DNA of 64,000 bases from Limnephilus marmoratus (lineage: Eukaryota > Arthropoda > Insecta > Trichoptera > Limnephilidae): the NCBI GenBank assembly GCA_917880885.1, contig OU862915.1:36650676-36714675 (forward strand), written 5' to 3'. The notes under the pieces are model-generated. The model was not told the origin of the DNA and searched no databases. It saw only the letters and a program-made list of their open reading frames with translations. The position numbers and the translations under genes were made by a program. Below, piece by piece: positions 21,121-31,596 of this stretch (positions within the stretch are counted from its first letter, which is position 1; the number at the start of each line of letters is the position of its first letter).

Positions 21121-21425
21121 TGAGGGCCTCCGTGGTCGAGGGGTGAGGCTCTAGATACTCTAGACTAGCAATCTGTAGGCCGCGGCTTGAAATTCAAATT
21201 AAAGATTCTCTCAGTATCGTCCTTGCGAAAGACCGCAATTGATAATTGAAAAGTTGCTTGAAATGGCTTTAGCCTTGTTTGGTGATCAGATGTCTCCACC
21301 TCCTCTTCTCCATCTCCTCCCCCCATTTCATCAGCCTCACAACATACCCCAATTGGGGATGCCATAGTCTCACTGGCTCCAGACGTTCGGGAGCCGTTAG
21401 AAATCCTGAGTGGTATTCGTATCTT
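21121..21425 (+). repeat. SINE A with internal deletion
   Basis: Head GGCCTCCGTGGTCGAGGGGT, a damaged B-box region, then direct passage to AGATTCTCTCAGTATCG, AAATGGCTTTAGCCTTGTTT, the pyrimidine tract and CCCCAATTGGGGATGCC. Head-to-head with the minus copy on its left. Confidence 0.8.
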
Positions 21426-21469
21426 TTATAGGGCCATGTCAAAATTCAGAATAAGGTAATGACATAAAA

Positions 21470-22006
21470 ATATTTAACTCGCACTCCGAAGGTCGCGGGA
21501 TCGAATCCCGGCGTAGCAAATAAATTTTATTTGGTTAATTTGTGTTATTTCACATTTTATATATTTGCGGCACGTTCCAGAGTGGAAGATACTCTCAGTA
21601 TCGCCCTGGTGTAAGACCACCATTCAGAATTGAAACGTTGCTTGAAATGGCATTAGCCGTGTTTGGTTATTTATTTATTTATTTTATTTATTGGCGTTAT
21701 AAACAGTCTGTACAAAATTCATAAATGACAGTGATAAAAATAAGTATGTCATAGACCAATAAAATAACGACAAATAATTTAGAACCGTAATGCAAAAATA
21801 CACAATACCTATACCTGATATAAGTAATTCTGATAAAGTGTATCTTCTTGTATCGTCTGAATAGCCAGGTACTTCCCCACCTTCCTCTTCCCTATCTCCT
21901 TCCCCTCCCCATTACCTTCAGCCTCACAACATACCCCGATTGGGGATGCCGTAGCCTCACTGGCTTCAGACGGGAGCAGTTCTGACTCTTGTGCGAAATT
22001 CATATA
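21470..22006 (+). repeat. SINE A interrupted by a LINE 3' tail
   Basis: Begins in the head at CTCCGAAGGTCGCGGGATCG, keeps GGCACGTTCCAGAGTGGAAG and TTAGCCGTGTTTGGT, breaks at 21666, and resumes near 21851 with GTCTGAATAGCCAGG through CCCCGATTGGGGATGCCGTA to the A-rich end. Confidence 0.85.
21667..21850 (-). mobile_element. LINE 3' end inserted into SINE A
   Basis: The plus strand starts with a TTTATTTATTTATTTATTTT tract followed by GGCGTTATAAACAG. Read on the minus strand this is a LINE 3' UTR ending in (TAAA)n, like the tails at 62526 and 63850-63889. 5'-truncated and non-coding. Confidence 0.7.
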
Positions 22007-22027
22007 AAAAAAATTAAAAAATCAGTT

Positions 22028-22350
22028 TTACACTGGTGGCCCTGAGGAAAACCTATGCGGCCTACGTCATCTTTGGGGCTGCTGTGTGGAGGGCCATTTA
22101 AGAGAAATGAAGGAGAAGAAACCAGTGAAGTATGAATCCTTTCGATGGGTCACGAGAGTACGGCTAGAGAGCTCAAAAGATCTCCCTCAACCAGTCTCTC
22201 CCGATCCGGCCCGCCACACAGAAAGCGGACAAACGCATTCGTCACCAATATCTAGAAAAATTTCACCCTATGAACCCGGGCAAACCTGCCAAGTCACCAA
22301 ACCTAGCGCGCCATTTGGAATGAATGACCTACCAAAAATTGTGAATAAGT
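22028..22350 (-). mobile_element. retroposon B, minus strand
   Basis: The minus strand has GGTTTGCCCGGGTTCATAGG, GGGCCGGATCGGGAGAGACT, GCCCTCCACACAGCAGCC, and a 3' end CCTCAGGGCCACCAGTGTAA. It lies directly downstream of SINE A, so the two abut at 22006-22028. Confidence 0.75.
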
Positions 22351-22984
22351 TTGGGTAAGGCAAAAAGAGTAAAGCAGTACAGCATTGGAGAAGATCAATT
22401 TTCTCTGCCTGTACCTATAGAAAAATAGTAATATGTAAATTAATATTCTTGTATACTTTACGAGCATTTATAAAATATCACCCTTTTACAAATTGCATTT
22501 TAATTATTATTGGTTGAGTTATAGCTCCGACCTTTTTCCAAATTGCCATATAAAACACAGTTTATTCGACGTTTGGCAATAAAACAGTTAAATTCAATTA
22601 AATGGACCATACAGAACATTTAAAAGAAATTGTTTGGTGGAGCAGAACGTCACGTAATCATAATATTTCCATATTAAAATATTTCGGAATGAAAATAAAT
22701 TATCTTGTACGTTGAAAGATTTTTTTTTCCTTTATCAGATAATAGAGATTATGTCCTACAATTTGTCTTAGTTTAGATTGATTATACTTGAGTGTTTTTA
22801 CTGATAGTTGATGACAGTGATATTTTTAAATAACAATTGGTCTATATATATGTTTTTATCTAATAAAGTTGTCAGGATTGCATTGATTTTATATCACGTT
22901 CAAATTAAATTTAAAAAATCTTTTACATTTCATCATAATGCAATAAAATAATATTTATTTTTACAAGCTGTTTTGTTGAATTTT
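22351..22984. other. AT-rich stretch, no gene seen
   Basis: Nothing recognised. Confidence 0.4.
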
Positions 22985-23580
22985 TTATGACGGCCTCCGT
23001 GGTCGAGAAGTAAGGCTCTTGACTTGCAATCCAAACGAAGAGGGATCGAATCCCAGCGTGCGCAAATAAATTTTATTTCATATTTGTAAAAAGCACTAAC
23101 TTTGTGGCTCGCCATAATTTACAAAAAAAAACAAATAAATTTGTTTAAGACCACTTTTATTTTAAAACACTCTACCGGTTTCAGAAGCACCCTTCCTTCG
23201 TCGGGATAATATTATAACTCTAGTTATTTGTTTATTTATGTGTTTTTTATTGTAAATTTTATTTCATTAATTTGTGTTATTCCACAAATAATTAATTTAA
23301 AAATAATGTGTAATATATTTTCGGCACGTTCCAGAGTGTAAGATGCTGTCAGTATCGCCATGGTGTAAGACCACCGTTCAGAATGAAACGTTGCTTGAAA
23401 TGACTTTAGCAGTGTTTGGTGACCAGATCTGAATAGTCAGGTACTTCCCCACCTTCCTCTTTCCCATCTTCTTCCCCTCTCTTCTATCTTCAGCCTCACA
23501 ATATATCCCAATTGGGAATACCATGGACTCATTGGCTCCAGACGGGAGCAGCTGGGACTGTAGTGCGGTACTCACATAAA
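22985..23580 (+). repeat. SINE A interrupted by a Penelope-type insertion
   Basis: Head GGCCTCCGTGGTCGAGAAGT with B box GGATCGAATCC, to AAATTTTATTTCAT (23068-23081). After the insertion the same 14 bp restart the SINE (23254-23267), which runs through TTTTCGGCACGTTCCAGAGT, the pyrimidine tract and GGCTCCAGACGGGAGCAGCT to its A-rich end. Confidence 0.9.
23082..23253 (-). mobile_element. 172-bp Penelope-type insertion with hammerhead-like motif
   Basis: Bounded by a perfect 14-bp target duplication AAATTTTATTTCAT. The minus strand has CCCGACGAAGGAAG ... CTTCTGAAACCGG (complement of 23175-23204), shaped like a hammerhead core (CNGANGA, stem II GAAG/CTTC, GAAA). Then comes AGAGTGTTTTAAAATAAAAG, TGGTC and AAACAAATTT, the layout of Penelope-like 3' ends seen elsewhere in the window. 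U4 of the canonical core is C, so catalytic activity is doubtful. No ORF. Confidence 0.75.
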
Positions 23581-23589
23581 AAAGAAGTT

Positions 23590-23940
23590 ATTTTTACGTT
23601 AACCCCACATAGGAGACCTTGAGGGGAAATAATGCCTTAAGACCTAAAAAATAAATAAATCTTTGGAGATGCTGTGTGGAGGGTTTTTTTGGGATCAGGA
23701 AGTTCTGGGAAGGAAAAAGATAAGAGGGGAGGATTGTAATCTAGAATCTAGGGGTCAGCGTGTCGAGGACTGATGGACGTTTGTATCCATCACTCCCACT
23801 GCGGTGCAAAGCGATGGTTTGAGAGAGACCAATTGGAGTGGTCTGAGGGTCTCCATTGATCCAGTCGATGGGCAAGGGCATCCGTCATCAAAACCTGGAC
23901 ACTGCCTCAAACCTCACTCCCGCCACCCGATTTGAATTTA
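23590..23940 (-). mobile_element. retroposon B, minus strand, partial
   Basis: The minus strand has AACCATCGCTTTGCACCGCA, CCCTCCACACAGCATCTCCA, and CCTATGTGGGGTTAACGTAA at the 3' end, which abuts the SINE A end. Confidence 0.75.
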
Positions 23941-24519
23941 TAATCAATATTTCTGATCATGGATGATTTAAAATACTAATACAATAATAATAATAAAACC
24001 ATTAACACCAATGTGATTTTCTCATTCTTCGATACAACATTTCAACCATGTTGAAAAGAAAGCCACGTCGTCCCAGAGAACCTCTTATAAATTATAAGTT
24101 CGGTTGGGAAGGTAGTTAATATTTAAGTAACTTACTTGACTCGTTAAGTTAAGGGCTATGATGCCTATAATGTTTAATACTGTAACTTTAACTTATAACC
24201 CCAACATCGACTTAAGTTACTGTAACGACCTAACCTAAAGGGCTCGGTAGTAATATTTTTATAGCAGTTACATCGGTCGTAAGAATTATCGACCCTTTTT
24301 AAATCCAGGACGCGAAATTCCTGAAATTTGTCGGATGTGAATTAGGTTGGGACATGTCCTTTGGCTTTCAAGAAAATAAATAATTTTTTGGGAAGGTGCA
24401 AAAAATATCCGTTAATAATAGATTTAGTAACAATTACGTAGGTAATATTATAATAATTAAGTTAAAAAATATTGTAATAATTACTTTATAACGCAATATT
24501 TCATGTTCGCATTATTCAA
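23941..24519. other. unassigned AT-rich stretch
   Basis: Contains ACCTAACCTAAAG-like words common in insect DNA. No gene or element recognised. Confidence 0.4.
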
Positions 24520-24925
24520 TTTTGGGGACGGGTGTGGGTACCGCCGCCCCGGTACCATTTATTGGATAACAAACACCTCTGCATAGGTCACCCCAAGTTT
24601 AGTTCGTGTGTAGAAAGTATAATTCGCTGTATTTGATGACTTAGCAGCGATGTTTGTTTTGATCTTGGCGGCGGATGCACCTGCCCACCCAGGACGGATC
24701 TTCAGAGAAAATCTTATATCTTTCCAGCAGGACCCTCTTGGAACATCGCCTTGAACCGCAGTGGGAGGATAGATTCATACGTTCCTGCCCCCCCCAGATT
24801 CCTATCCACCCTTCGTACATATTTCCTTCCTCTCCTCCAAAAACGATCCTCCACATAGCATTCCCAAAGATGACATAGTTGCTGAGAAGAATTATTTTCC
24901 TCGGGCCTCCTAATTTTTTTTATTC
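24520..24925 (+). mobile_element. retroposon B, near full length, plus strand
   Basis: Starts GGGGACGGGTGTGGGTACCG and ATTTATTGGATAACAAACAC (the family 5' module), then the CTTGAACCGCAGTGGGAGG body, a pyrimidine tract, GATCCTCCACATAGCATTCC and the T-rich end. Good for defining the 5' boundary. Confidence 0.8.
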
Positions 24926-24934
24926 AAATTTTGT

Positions 24935-25095
24935 AATGCCAGAAGCTCACCAGTAGTTTCATACAAACCTTGTCCTGACAAAAACCAACAAAAAAACAAT
25001 TATCTAATTTGGTGTATTCGTTCGGAAGTTATGCGCATAGGTACGTACATTTCGGCGATTTATTTTTATTTATATAAGAGGATAGAAGATAGATA
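24935..25095 (+). repeat. family E/RTE 3'-end fragment
   Basis: CATACAAACCTTGTCCTGAC, TAATTTGGTGTATTCGTTCG and ATTTCGGCGATTTATTTTTA match the 3' part of the family E copy at 57810-57930. Confidence 0.65.
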
Positions 25096-25121
25096 GATGA
25101 ATGAGATGTGAATTAGCGCAA

Positions 25122-25129
<8 letters not shown>

Positions 25130-25190
<61 letters not shown>

Positions 25191-25200
25191 ATAATAAATA
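25130..25200. repeat. (AT)n microsatellite and TAA-rich LINE tail
   Basis: About 27 AT units end at about 25186, then ATAATAATAAATAATAAT. The latter, read on the minus strand, is the TTA-type tail of the CR1/L2-like LINE to the right. Confidence 0.85.
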
Positions 25201-26786
25201 ATAATATTTGGATGATTCATATAGCGCCGATTTTGTGAAAAATCACCCCAAGGGCGCTGTACAAACTTATAATACATTTCTAAAATCTAAAAAACTACAA
25301 GCTAGACAAACAATTAAAAACAACTTATGGCTAAAAATGGCATACACCGGTTCATTGATCACCGATACGAAAATATATGTACAATATTTTGACCAATGAA
25401 CGCGATGCTGCCTAAAATTTAATGAAAACAGAACCATACTTACCTGAGAGGTCGCTTGAAATTAACACTGTATATTGTCCATTAAAAGAAATTTAGATAG
25501 AGTTCGCACGCAGAGGACATTATTGTGAACACATGTTATTTAATCCTGAAAAATATTTTAATATTAATATGTAATGTATTCTTTGATAAGTGTATTTTGG
25601 AAAGTAAAAGCAACATGTAAAGGTGGGTGGTGCAGTAGTACCTATAAGGATTTGATCTTTCTAAATGTGATTCGTAAAGAGACAGATTGATGTGTAAGGA
25701 ATCGATTAATTTTAATTCAGTAAGAAAAGTGTGATTAAGACATAGCACAGACAATACAAGTATGATACTCTCAAATAGGTAAATTTAAATTACGGGTATG
25801 AGAGCCCAAAAAGGAAGGTTTTTAGTTTGGACCTACTCTGTTGGGCTTGTTATGCATCTTAATTCCGGAGGGAGTCTATTCCAAGCCTTAGGCCCAGATA
25901 CTCCGAAAGCACGATCTCCAAACATAGTATATGGCTTTCGTTTAAGTTCTATTAGTCTGCCTTTAGCAGATGAAGTTGCTGATCTAAGGGTTATTTGTCT
26001 CGGACCGGTATTTTCCGGGACGCATAATTCGGAGATGTAAGGTGGGGTCATTTCGTTGATTGATTTAAAAACCATCCAGCACAATTTATACTGGATTCTC
26101 TCAGGGCACTTGAGCCAGTGAAGGAAGGTTACGAAGGTGTTCTGAAATATGCGAATATTTAGAAACCCCAGTTATGAGCCTTGCCGCTGCATTAAACACG
26201 GATTGAAGTTTGTCAATTTGATATTTTGGTAGACTAGCGTAGATGCCGTTACAGTAATCGAGCCGCGAGACTACGTAAGAGTTAATTAATAGTTTTGTCG
26301 CCTCTGTAGGAAGGTTTCTTCGAACTGACTTGAGTTGTCTTAGGTGAAAAAAACCGGTGCTTACTGTCCTATTTATTTGACTTTTTAACGAAAAGTCTGA
26401 ATCTAAATTAACGCCAAGAAGTTTGACTGTTGTCCTTGGAATAATATCGTTGCCGGAAATGGAAATAGGTGAATTGTCTATGAAATGTTGGCGTTTGTTT
26501 GTGGCCGCCCATAGAAACTCAGTCTTAGATGGGTTCAGCTTCAGCTTGTTTGAAGACATCCAACGAGTTATTGCTTCTAGGCATTCAGCTATGCGGATTT
26601 TGAGACTGTTGATTTCGTTTGGAGAGCAGTAAAAATAAACTTGCTGATCGTCAGCGTAGCAGTGGGACAGAAGACCAAATGACTCGATTATTTTGGCGAC
26701 ATCATTTGTAAAAAGGATGAAAAGAAGTGGGCCTAAAACGGATCCTTGGGGTACCCCTGAAGAAAGTGTTGCGAAGTTAGAGAGCT
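25201..26786 (-). pseudogene. CR1/L2-type LINE: RT with YADD, C-terminus and 3' UTR
   Basis: Read on the minus strand from 26786: SGVPQGSVLGPLLFILFTND, then the catalytic YADD (26647-26658), KLKLNPSKTEFLW, KLLGVNLDSDF, RLDYCNGIYASLP and LQSVFNAAARLITG. After one frameshift near 26100 come CWMVFKSINEMTPPYISELC, LRSATSS, GDRAFGVSGPKAWNRLPPEL and LKTFLF. These are hallmark CR1/L2 motifs. The 3' UTR (25201-25790) ends in a TTA-rich tail. The 5' end is truncated inside the RT fingers. A second copy of the 3' UTR is at 32740-33210. Dead because of the frameshift and truncation. Confidence 0.92.
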
Positions 26787-26964
26787 ATATATATACATTT
26801 TTTTTAAATTTTGGAATAACTGAGTAAAAACAGTTGATCATTAAAAGAGCAGAGTCTGGTAATAGTTAAGGTGCCTTTTTCTAATTATTTGGTTTCAAAT
26901 TTTCAATTGAGAGTCCATAATATTTTCTTCAATGATAAAATAAAATTTCCCTGTTTTATTTAAT
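26787..26964. other. AT-rich spacer
   Basis: Nothing recognised. Confidence 0.4.
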
Positions 26965-27035
26965 AGGATTCGAACCCGCTACCACCAGATACGTATTCGA
27001 TAGTCTTACCCCGGACCACGGAGGCCGCGAATCGA
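26965..27035 (-). repeat. tRNA-like SINE head, minus strand
   Basis: The complement reads GCGGCCTCCGTGGTCCGGGG ... GGTAGCGGGTTCGAATCC. The first part matches the SINE A head and GGTTCGAATCC is a perfect B box, but the SINE body does not follow. Confidence 0.65.
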
Positions 27036-27424
27036 TTTTCGTGTCTTTTAATTTTTTTATTAACACAGTCAAAGGGTTAAATTCATTAACGTGGGTGAAA
27101 AAATTTCGAATGAATTTGTTTTCATTTGTAATGAAGAATTTTTTGGAATGATTTACTTTTAGTTTATACCGAATTCAAGCTAAAATATCGTAAAAAAAAT
27201 GGTACCAGTCCAATCTTAATAAACGCCCATGAAACATTCAATATCATAACTCCATAATAAAATAGGCCTGGAATGGCCTGTCCCAGGAATTTGAATTAAA
27301 CGACCGCCCCGTTTTATTGCGAGGGTATAAAATAAAAAAAGTTCGCCCTTGCGGTAACACTGTTAAAAATAATATTGGTTATGTTTATACTTTCTATCTC
27401 ACTTTGGTGTTCTTTCCTTTTCAG
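27036..27424. other. AT-rich spacer
   Basis: Nothing recognised. Confidence 0.4.
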
Positions 27425-27690
27425 AGTGGAATATACTCTCAGTATTGTGCCGGTGAAAGACTCCATTTAGAAAAGAAACGTTGGCGTTGTCTGAATTTAG
27501 CTTCAGGTTTAGTAATTAAGTTTGAATAGTCAGGTACTTCCCGACCTTCTCTTCGGTGTCTGCGTCTCTTAGCACTCTTCTCACCCTCAAAATATAATTT
27601 AATCCAATTAAATATTGCATACCCACTCTTTCCCGATATTTGGGAGCAGTAAGAACGCTTGGGAGGTATTCACGTAAAAAACATTAGAAA
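27425..27690 (+). repeat. SINE A body and 3' end, diverged
   Basis: CAGAGTGGAATATACTCTCA, GGTGAAAGACTCCATTTAG, GAATAGTCAGGTACTTCCCG, a pyrimidine tract and GGGAGGTATTCACGTAAAAA. The head is missing. Confidence 0.75.
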
Positions 27691-28358
27691 AATCTTTTAC
27701 GTTATGAAACAACAATACCTACATATATTTTAAGGCGGTACACAATCCTAACAAATTTTTGTTTGCTCAAAACCACATTTTAATCATTTCCGACGAATTC
27801 GTACATATAACAACTTTTTTATTTCCATGTCGCACAAGGAATGCAAATTATTTATATTTTAGATTAATAAAAACAGTACCTTACCATCAATAAATTTTAC
27901 GTACATCCATTTCAAAACTTTATAACCCGTTTTTCAACAATAAATTTAGCGGTAAGCACCAGATTTTATTTTTCTAGACGATGAATTAATAACTTCGCGA
28001 GGACAACATGGAGACACATTTTAAATATTTGTAACACGTTCTTCAGAATTAATTAAAATGAACGCGGCAGAAAGGTCGTATCTCCAGCCCTGCTAGGGTG
28101 AATTCGACTGTACGTTTGTACAATAAACCATGCCGCGGCGTATATTTGTTTACACGCTTTCTTCACTTACGTCGTTAAGATTCCCACATTATTCGTCTTC
28201 TTCTTCTTTTCTTTGATAGGGCAAATTCTACAGTAGTTCCGTCCAATATACGGGTCGCGAGTTGCAATTTGTATACACGGCTTCTTTACTTACGTCGTTA
28301 AGATTCTGAATATACTTTAGGGTATATTGTCATCTTAAGATTTTCACGGCCGAAAGTA
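27691..28358. other. unassigned, with two similar 38-44 bp direct repeats
   Basis: TTTACACG.TTTCTTCACTTA then CGTCGTTAAGATTC occurs at about 28142-28185 and, slightly changed, at 28268-28305. It also holds a CTTCTTCTTCTTTTCTTT run. No gene seen. Confidence 0.45.
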
Positions 28359-28406
28359 ATTTCGTTATTTGTTTTTGGGGTGTTCACCCAAAAAACAAAT
28401 AACGAA
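28359..28406. repeat. imperfect foldback
   Basis: TTTCGTTATTTGTTTTTGGG is answered by the complement of ACCCAAAAAACAAATAACGA across an 8-nt centre. About 22-bp arms with one indel. Origin unknown. Confidence 0.7.
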
Positions 28407-29450
28407 AACAATACACATATTTTTTTTATATCTTCAGCAAACTAAGAGTAAAAATTGGAAAAGTATCCAACGCTTAAACGCATTTTAAGACATTAAATAG
28501 CCGATATTAATCTCTTAGCAACCCATATTTTTTTCAAATTTGATCAAAAAAATCCAACTTCCGACTCGATTTCAGCTCCAAATTCGAATATACGTAGATA
28601 TATCGCGTAGGCCGACTACAAGTTTTAGAACACTGTTTGTGACGACAGTGTTTGTTTTACTTCCCTTTAGACCTTTAGACTTCTGGACTTCAAATTGTTT
28701 TTTTTTTTGAGTAACTTAATTATCAAAAGCTCTTTTTAATATTTAATCGTTGACCACAAAATTAACGACGACTCTCAAACGAAACTTTGAAACAAAATAA
28801 GATTCGGTCGCGTCTATTTCCTAGATGTTACCGAAAACTTGATGATTTTTCTGTTTCAAAATTTCGCTTGGCTGTGATTATTGTTTGTTCACGGCAGTAT
28901 TTCTATATTTGGATTTGATGCGAAGAAATGTACAATTGACCTTACTTCTTTCTCACAAACACGCCCATAGCACTTCAATAGTTTTATATTTTCAATGGCC
29001 GCTATGAAGCCAATATGCGCAAAATAAATAAAACAAATCATGGTTATCATCATTTTAATTTAGTCATGTTCTGTAAAAACACCCAATCTTGCTATTTATA
29101 AAAATGCTCTAAACAAACTATTCATATTTGTTTTTATTAACATAACAAACTTGCCATATAATATATCTGTAACTATTAGCAAAGCGCCCATTTTCAAACT
29201 CGTGTTAGTTTACACACTTATTACTCCTTTATATAACTGTCTATGTTAATACTACTACATACTAAGGGTCAACACATAAGTTTTACAATAATTGAGTTGA
29301 CATATTTTAAATAAATTATCCACGAGATCGCTGAGACTTGCGTGTGGTAAAACCATGTTGGTACGGTCGTGCGAGAAATGTGGAGATTTGAAAAGTAAGC
29401 AAGGCTGTCGTAGGCGTGTAAGTGATTAATATTAAGAAAGAGACGCTTCT
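28407..29450. other. AT-rich stretch, no gene seen
   Basis: About 1 kb with no ORF over 60 codons, no TIR and no repeat family that I could match. Confidence 0.45.
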
Positions 29451-29470
29451 AATTCAATTCAATTCAATTC
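29451..29470. repeat. (AATTC)4 microsatellite
   Basis: Four exact AATTC units. Confidence 0.9.
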
Positions 29471-29546
29471 ATTTTGTTGTTTTAAAATTATTATTTCCTT
29501 AAAATATGTAAAAGAGAATTAAACACAAATTAACAGTAGGTATTAG

Positions 29547-30507
29547 TAGAGACACTGATTCATAGCTTTAATTTTTAAGAAATGTAGCATTGATTATTGA
29601 AAAATAGCTTTTATAGCTTTAATTTTGCATTTTCATAGCGTTTATAGCTAAATAGGATAACGTCAAGGAATAGGAGTCGGCAAGAGGGGAAAAACAATTA
29701 AATTGGCAAAATCACTTGAAACATGTTTATTTTATTATTGGTTGAAACTCAACATGGCATATTGTTCTACAGTATAGTGTGTCATGCTCGTTCTACGATC
29801 TGTCAATACAAGATTATAGCAACTAAAAAATCTTTCTGCGTCAAAACTATTCACAGGGGCCCACACAGTCATCAGAGCCTCAGCAAATTCTCTGTGAACA
29901 ATTTTTACAGCTAAGAGTAGCTGAATTATGTCTACAGTGACTCCATCCCTCACTTGCTCTACAAGCTGTCTTTGAAAATACCTGTTACCTTCCAGGAATT
30001 TACTGCCATCAACAGATTTAAACGTTGGAGCAAGCCTACTTTTACTTGCTAAAAGAATAGCGTCTGATGTCTGATCGCTGGACATTCTGACCTACAATTG
30101 CAGGATTGAACATTTTACCTGCGTGCTCAAGAAATTGATTAGTGCTGTTGTCTTGACGGTTCAGCATATGAGATGCCAGTTTCACAGAACTCTTCTGACA
30201 ACTCTCTCTTATTTGAGCTTTTATTTGGGTCAAGACAACCCGGTTCTTTACCTCCTGCACAGCCTTTAGGGTTTTGGCAGGGAAAACACCATCGCTCAAT
30301 TTTTGTAAAGAAAGGCTTAGGGATACCAAGTCCTCCCAAAGTAAATGAGCGAATGGATATTTTGACCCTTCTAATACATTTACCAATTTGTAGAGTTTTG
30401 TTGTAAAAATCGCTGCTATTTCGCGTTTTAACATTTTTATCGCTAAAAACACCATTTATCGTTTTAATTAGCGAATATATCGTTAATGCGATGAATCAGT
30501 GTCTCTA
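29547..30507 (-). mobile_element. hAT transposon, 961 bp, internally deleted
   Basis: TIRs are TAGAGACACTGATTCATAGC on the left and the complement of GCGATGAATCAGTGTCTCTA on the right (19 of 20 match). An exact 8-bp target duplication GGTATTAG sits at 29539-29546 and 30508-30515. TIR and duplication sizes are diagnostic for hAT. The element carries only the C-terminal transposase part, in minus orientation. Subterminal TAGCTTTAAT/TTATAGCT words repeat near the left end. Confidence 0.95.
29735..30455 (-). pseudogene. hAT transposase C-terminal region, frameshifted
   Basis: Two overlapping minus frames, 30042-30455 and 29735-30085, make one product with a frameshift near 30060. The first has KLYKLVNVLEGSKYPFAHLL, MLNRQ and MFNPAIVG. 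The second has WAPVNSFDAERFFSCYNLVL followed by TDRRTSM, which is the hATC dimerisation signature (P..S.DAER.FS). The BED zinc finger and the DDE catalytic part of full hAT transposases (about 600 residues) are missing. It resembles the short hAT-derived C-termini of CGGBP1-type proteins, but nothing shows domestication. Confidence 0.85.
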
Positions 30508-30807
30508 GGTATTAGGTATGTCAACTATTCTAGTAATTGCCTTTTAAAGGCAGCTTCATTGATGCCAAATATGCCGATATCCGAATTGATTCTGTTTATC
30601 AGCAATATCGATAGACCCATTTTTTCATACAACTCGCGCCCCACCTATTGCAATGTTTTTATACAATTTTCGTTACGCCAGAGCTCCCTTTTATAAATAG
30701 GACCATTCACGGGAGTGCGTTGATGCTTAGATAGTTTGGTCATGCAAATAAACAAAGAAACGAATGTTGAGAAAATAAATGAAGAAATAAAAATTAATAA
30801 AAAATAG
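30508..30807. repeat. spacer with a family E fragment
   Basis: At about 30620-30715 CATACAACTCGCGCCCCACC, TATTGCAATG and TTACGCCAGAGCTCCCTTTT match the 3' half of family E (AACAGCTCGCGTGCCACC, ACGCCAGAGCTTAC). The rest is AT-rich. Confidence 0.55.
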
Positions 30808-30985
30808 AAGAAGTTGCGACGCCCGTAGAAGACATGTTGAGAGTCAGAATAACAGAAGGGAATATATGAAGTATGATTGATTGTGAACGAAGCAAGGAGT
30901 GTATGCTAAGGAATTCAGAATTATTTGGCGACCCTTCCTTTCTGCCTACCACCGCAGGGAACGGCATGATAATTATTTAGTTAGA
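30808..30985 (+). pseudogene. RTE-like LINE C-terminal fragment (family J)
   Basis: Degenerate match to the C-terminus at 43120-43578: RRSCDARRRHVE, then SQNNRREYM, then VYAKEFRIIWRPFLSAYHRR. It ends with TTTAGTTAGAA, the decayed TTAG tail. Several internal stops. Confidence 0.7.
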
Positions 30986-30994
30986 AATAAATTA

Positions 30995-31372
30995 TTTCCA
31001 ATTTGGGAGGCGGGCGTGGGTATCACCGCCCCGGAACCATTTATTTTGGATAACCAACTCCTCTGCCATAGGTCACCCCAAAAGGTTCGCAACATTTAGC
31101 AGGGGTGCCCGGGTTCATGGTGTGAGGTTTGTCCAGGTCTTCCCCACCTGCTGCGTGGTGAACAGGGCTGGTTGAGGGAGGTCTTTTAACCTCTCCAACC
31201 ATAATATCTCGATCCACCTCCTTTCACCGCAGTTGGAGGGATGGATTCATATGTCCGCCACTCCTGGACCATTGCCACCCCCATATATCTACCCACTCCT
31301 CATACTTACTTCCTTCCCAGAACTTCCTCTCCTCCTTTCCTTAAAAAAACCCTCCACACAGCATGGCTTCGT
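30995..31372 (+). mobile_element. retroposon B, plus strand, 3' end missing
   Basis: Full 5' module GGGAGGCGGGCGTGGGTATC, GGATAACCAACTCCTCTGCC, GGGTTCATGGTGTGAGGTTT, the pyrimidine-rich body and CCCTCCACACAGCATGG, where it stops before the terminal hairpin. It joins the LINE J fragment directly. Confidence 0.8.
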
Positions 31373-31455
31373 ATTTAGTCTTTAATCAAAAAAATATACA
31401 TTAAAAAATTACTTCGTCAATCTTTGAAAATTATAATATTTTTGTGTTATCTTAT

Positions 31456-31484
31456 CCTGACGAAGAAACCTTTGGTTTTGAAAA
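31456..31484 (+). ncRNA. hammerhead-like motif (degenerate)
   Basis: CCTGACGA fits the hammerhead CUGANGA box. AAACC-TTT-GGTTT can form stem II, and GAAAA follows in place of GAAA plus stem III. The 3' context is only A-rich, so the stem III/cleavage site cannot be recognised. Compare the motifs at 23.2, 39.45, 57.4 and 61.8 kb. Confidence 0.4.
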
Positions 31485-31494
31485 TAAAAAAAAT

Positions 31495-31596
31495 AAAAAA
31501 ATGACATCCATCAACCAGTAAAAAACGACATAAATCAACAATTAAGAAAATAACACCAATCAACAATTACAAAAATGACTTCAATCAACAATTTAT
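31495..31596. repeat. ~25-bp tandem repeat, four units
   Basis: Units of the form AAAAATGACATCAATCAACAATTA-like sequence follow one another with point changes, starting right after the hammerhead-like motif. Confidence 0.8.

Noticed and set aside
25436..25500. U1 snRNA gene (plus strand starts ATACTTACCTG)
   Set aside because: Similarity ends after 11 bases; the rest does not match U1. Reinterpreted as a splice donor on the other strand.
30173..30406. Plus-strand 77-codon ORF inside the hAT element
   Set aside because: Antisense shadow of the transposase fragment.
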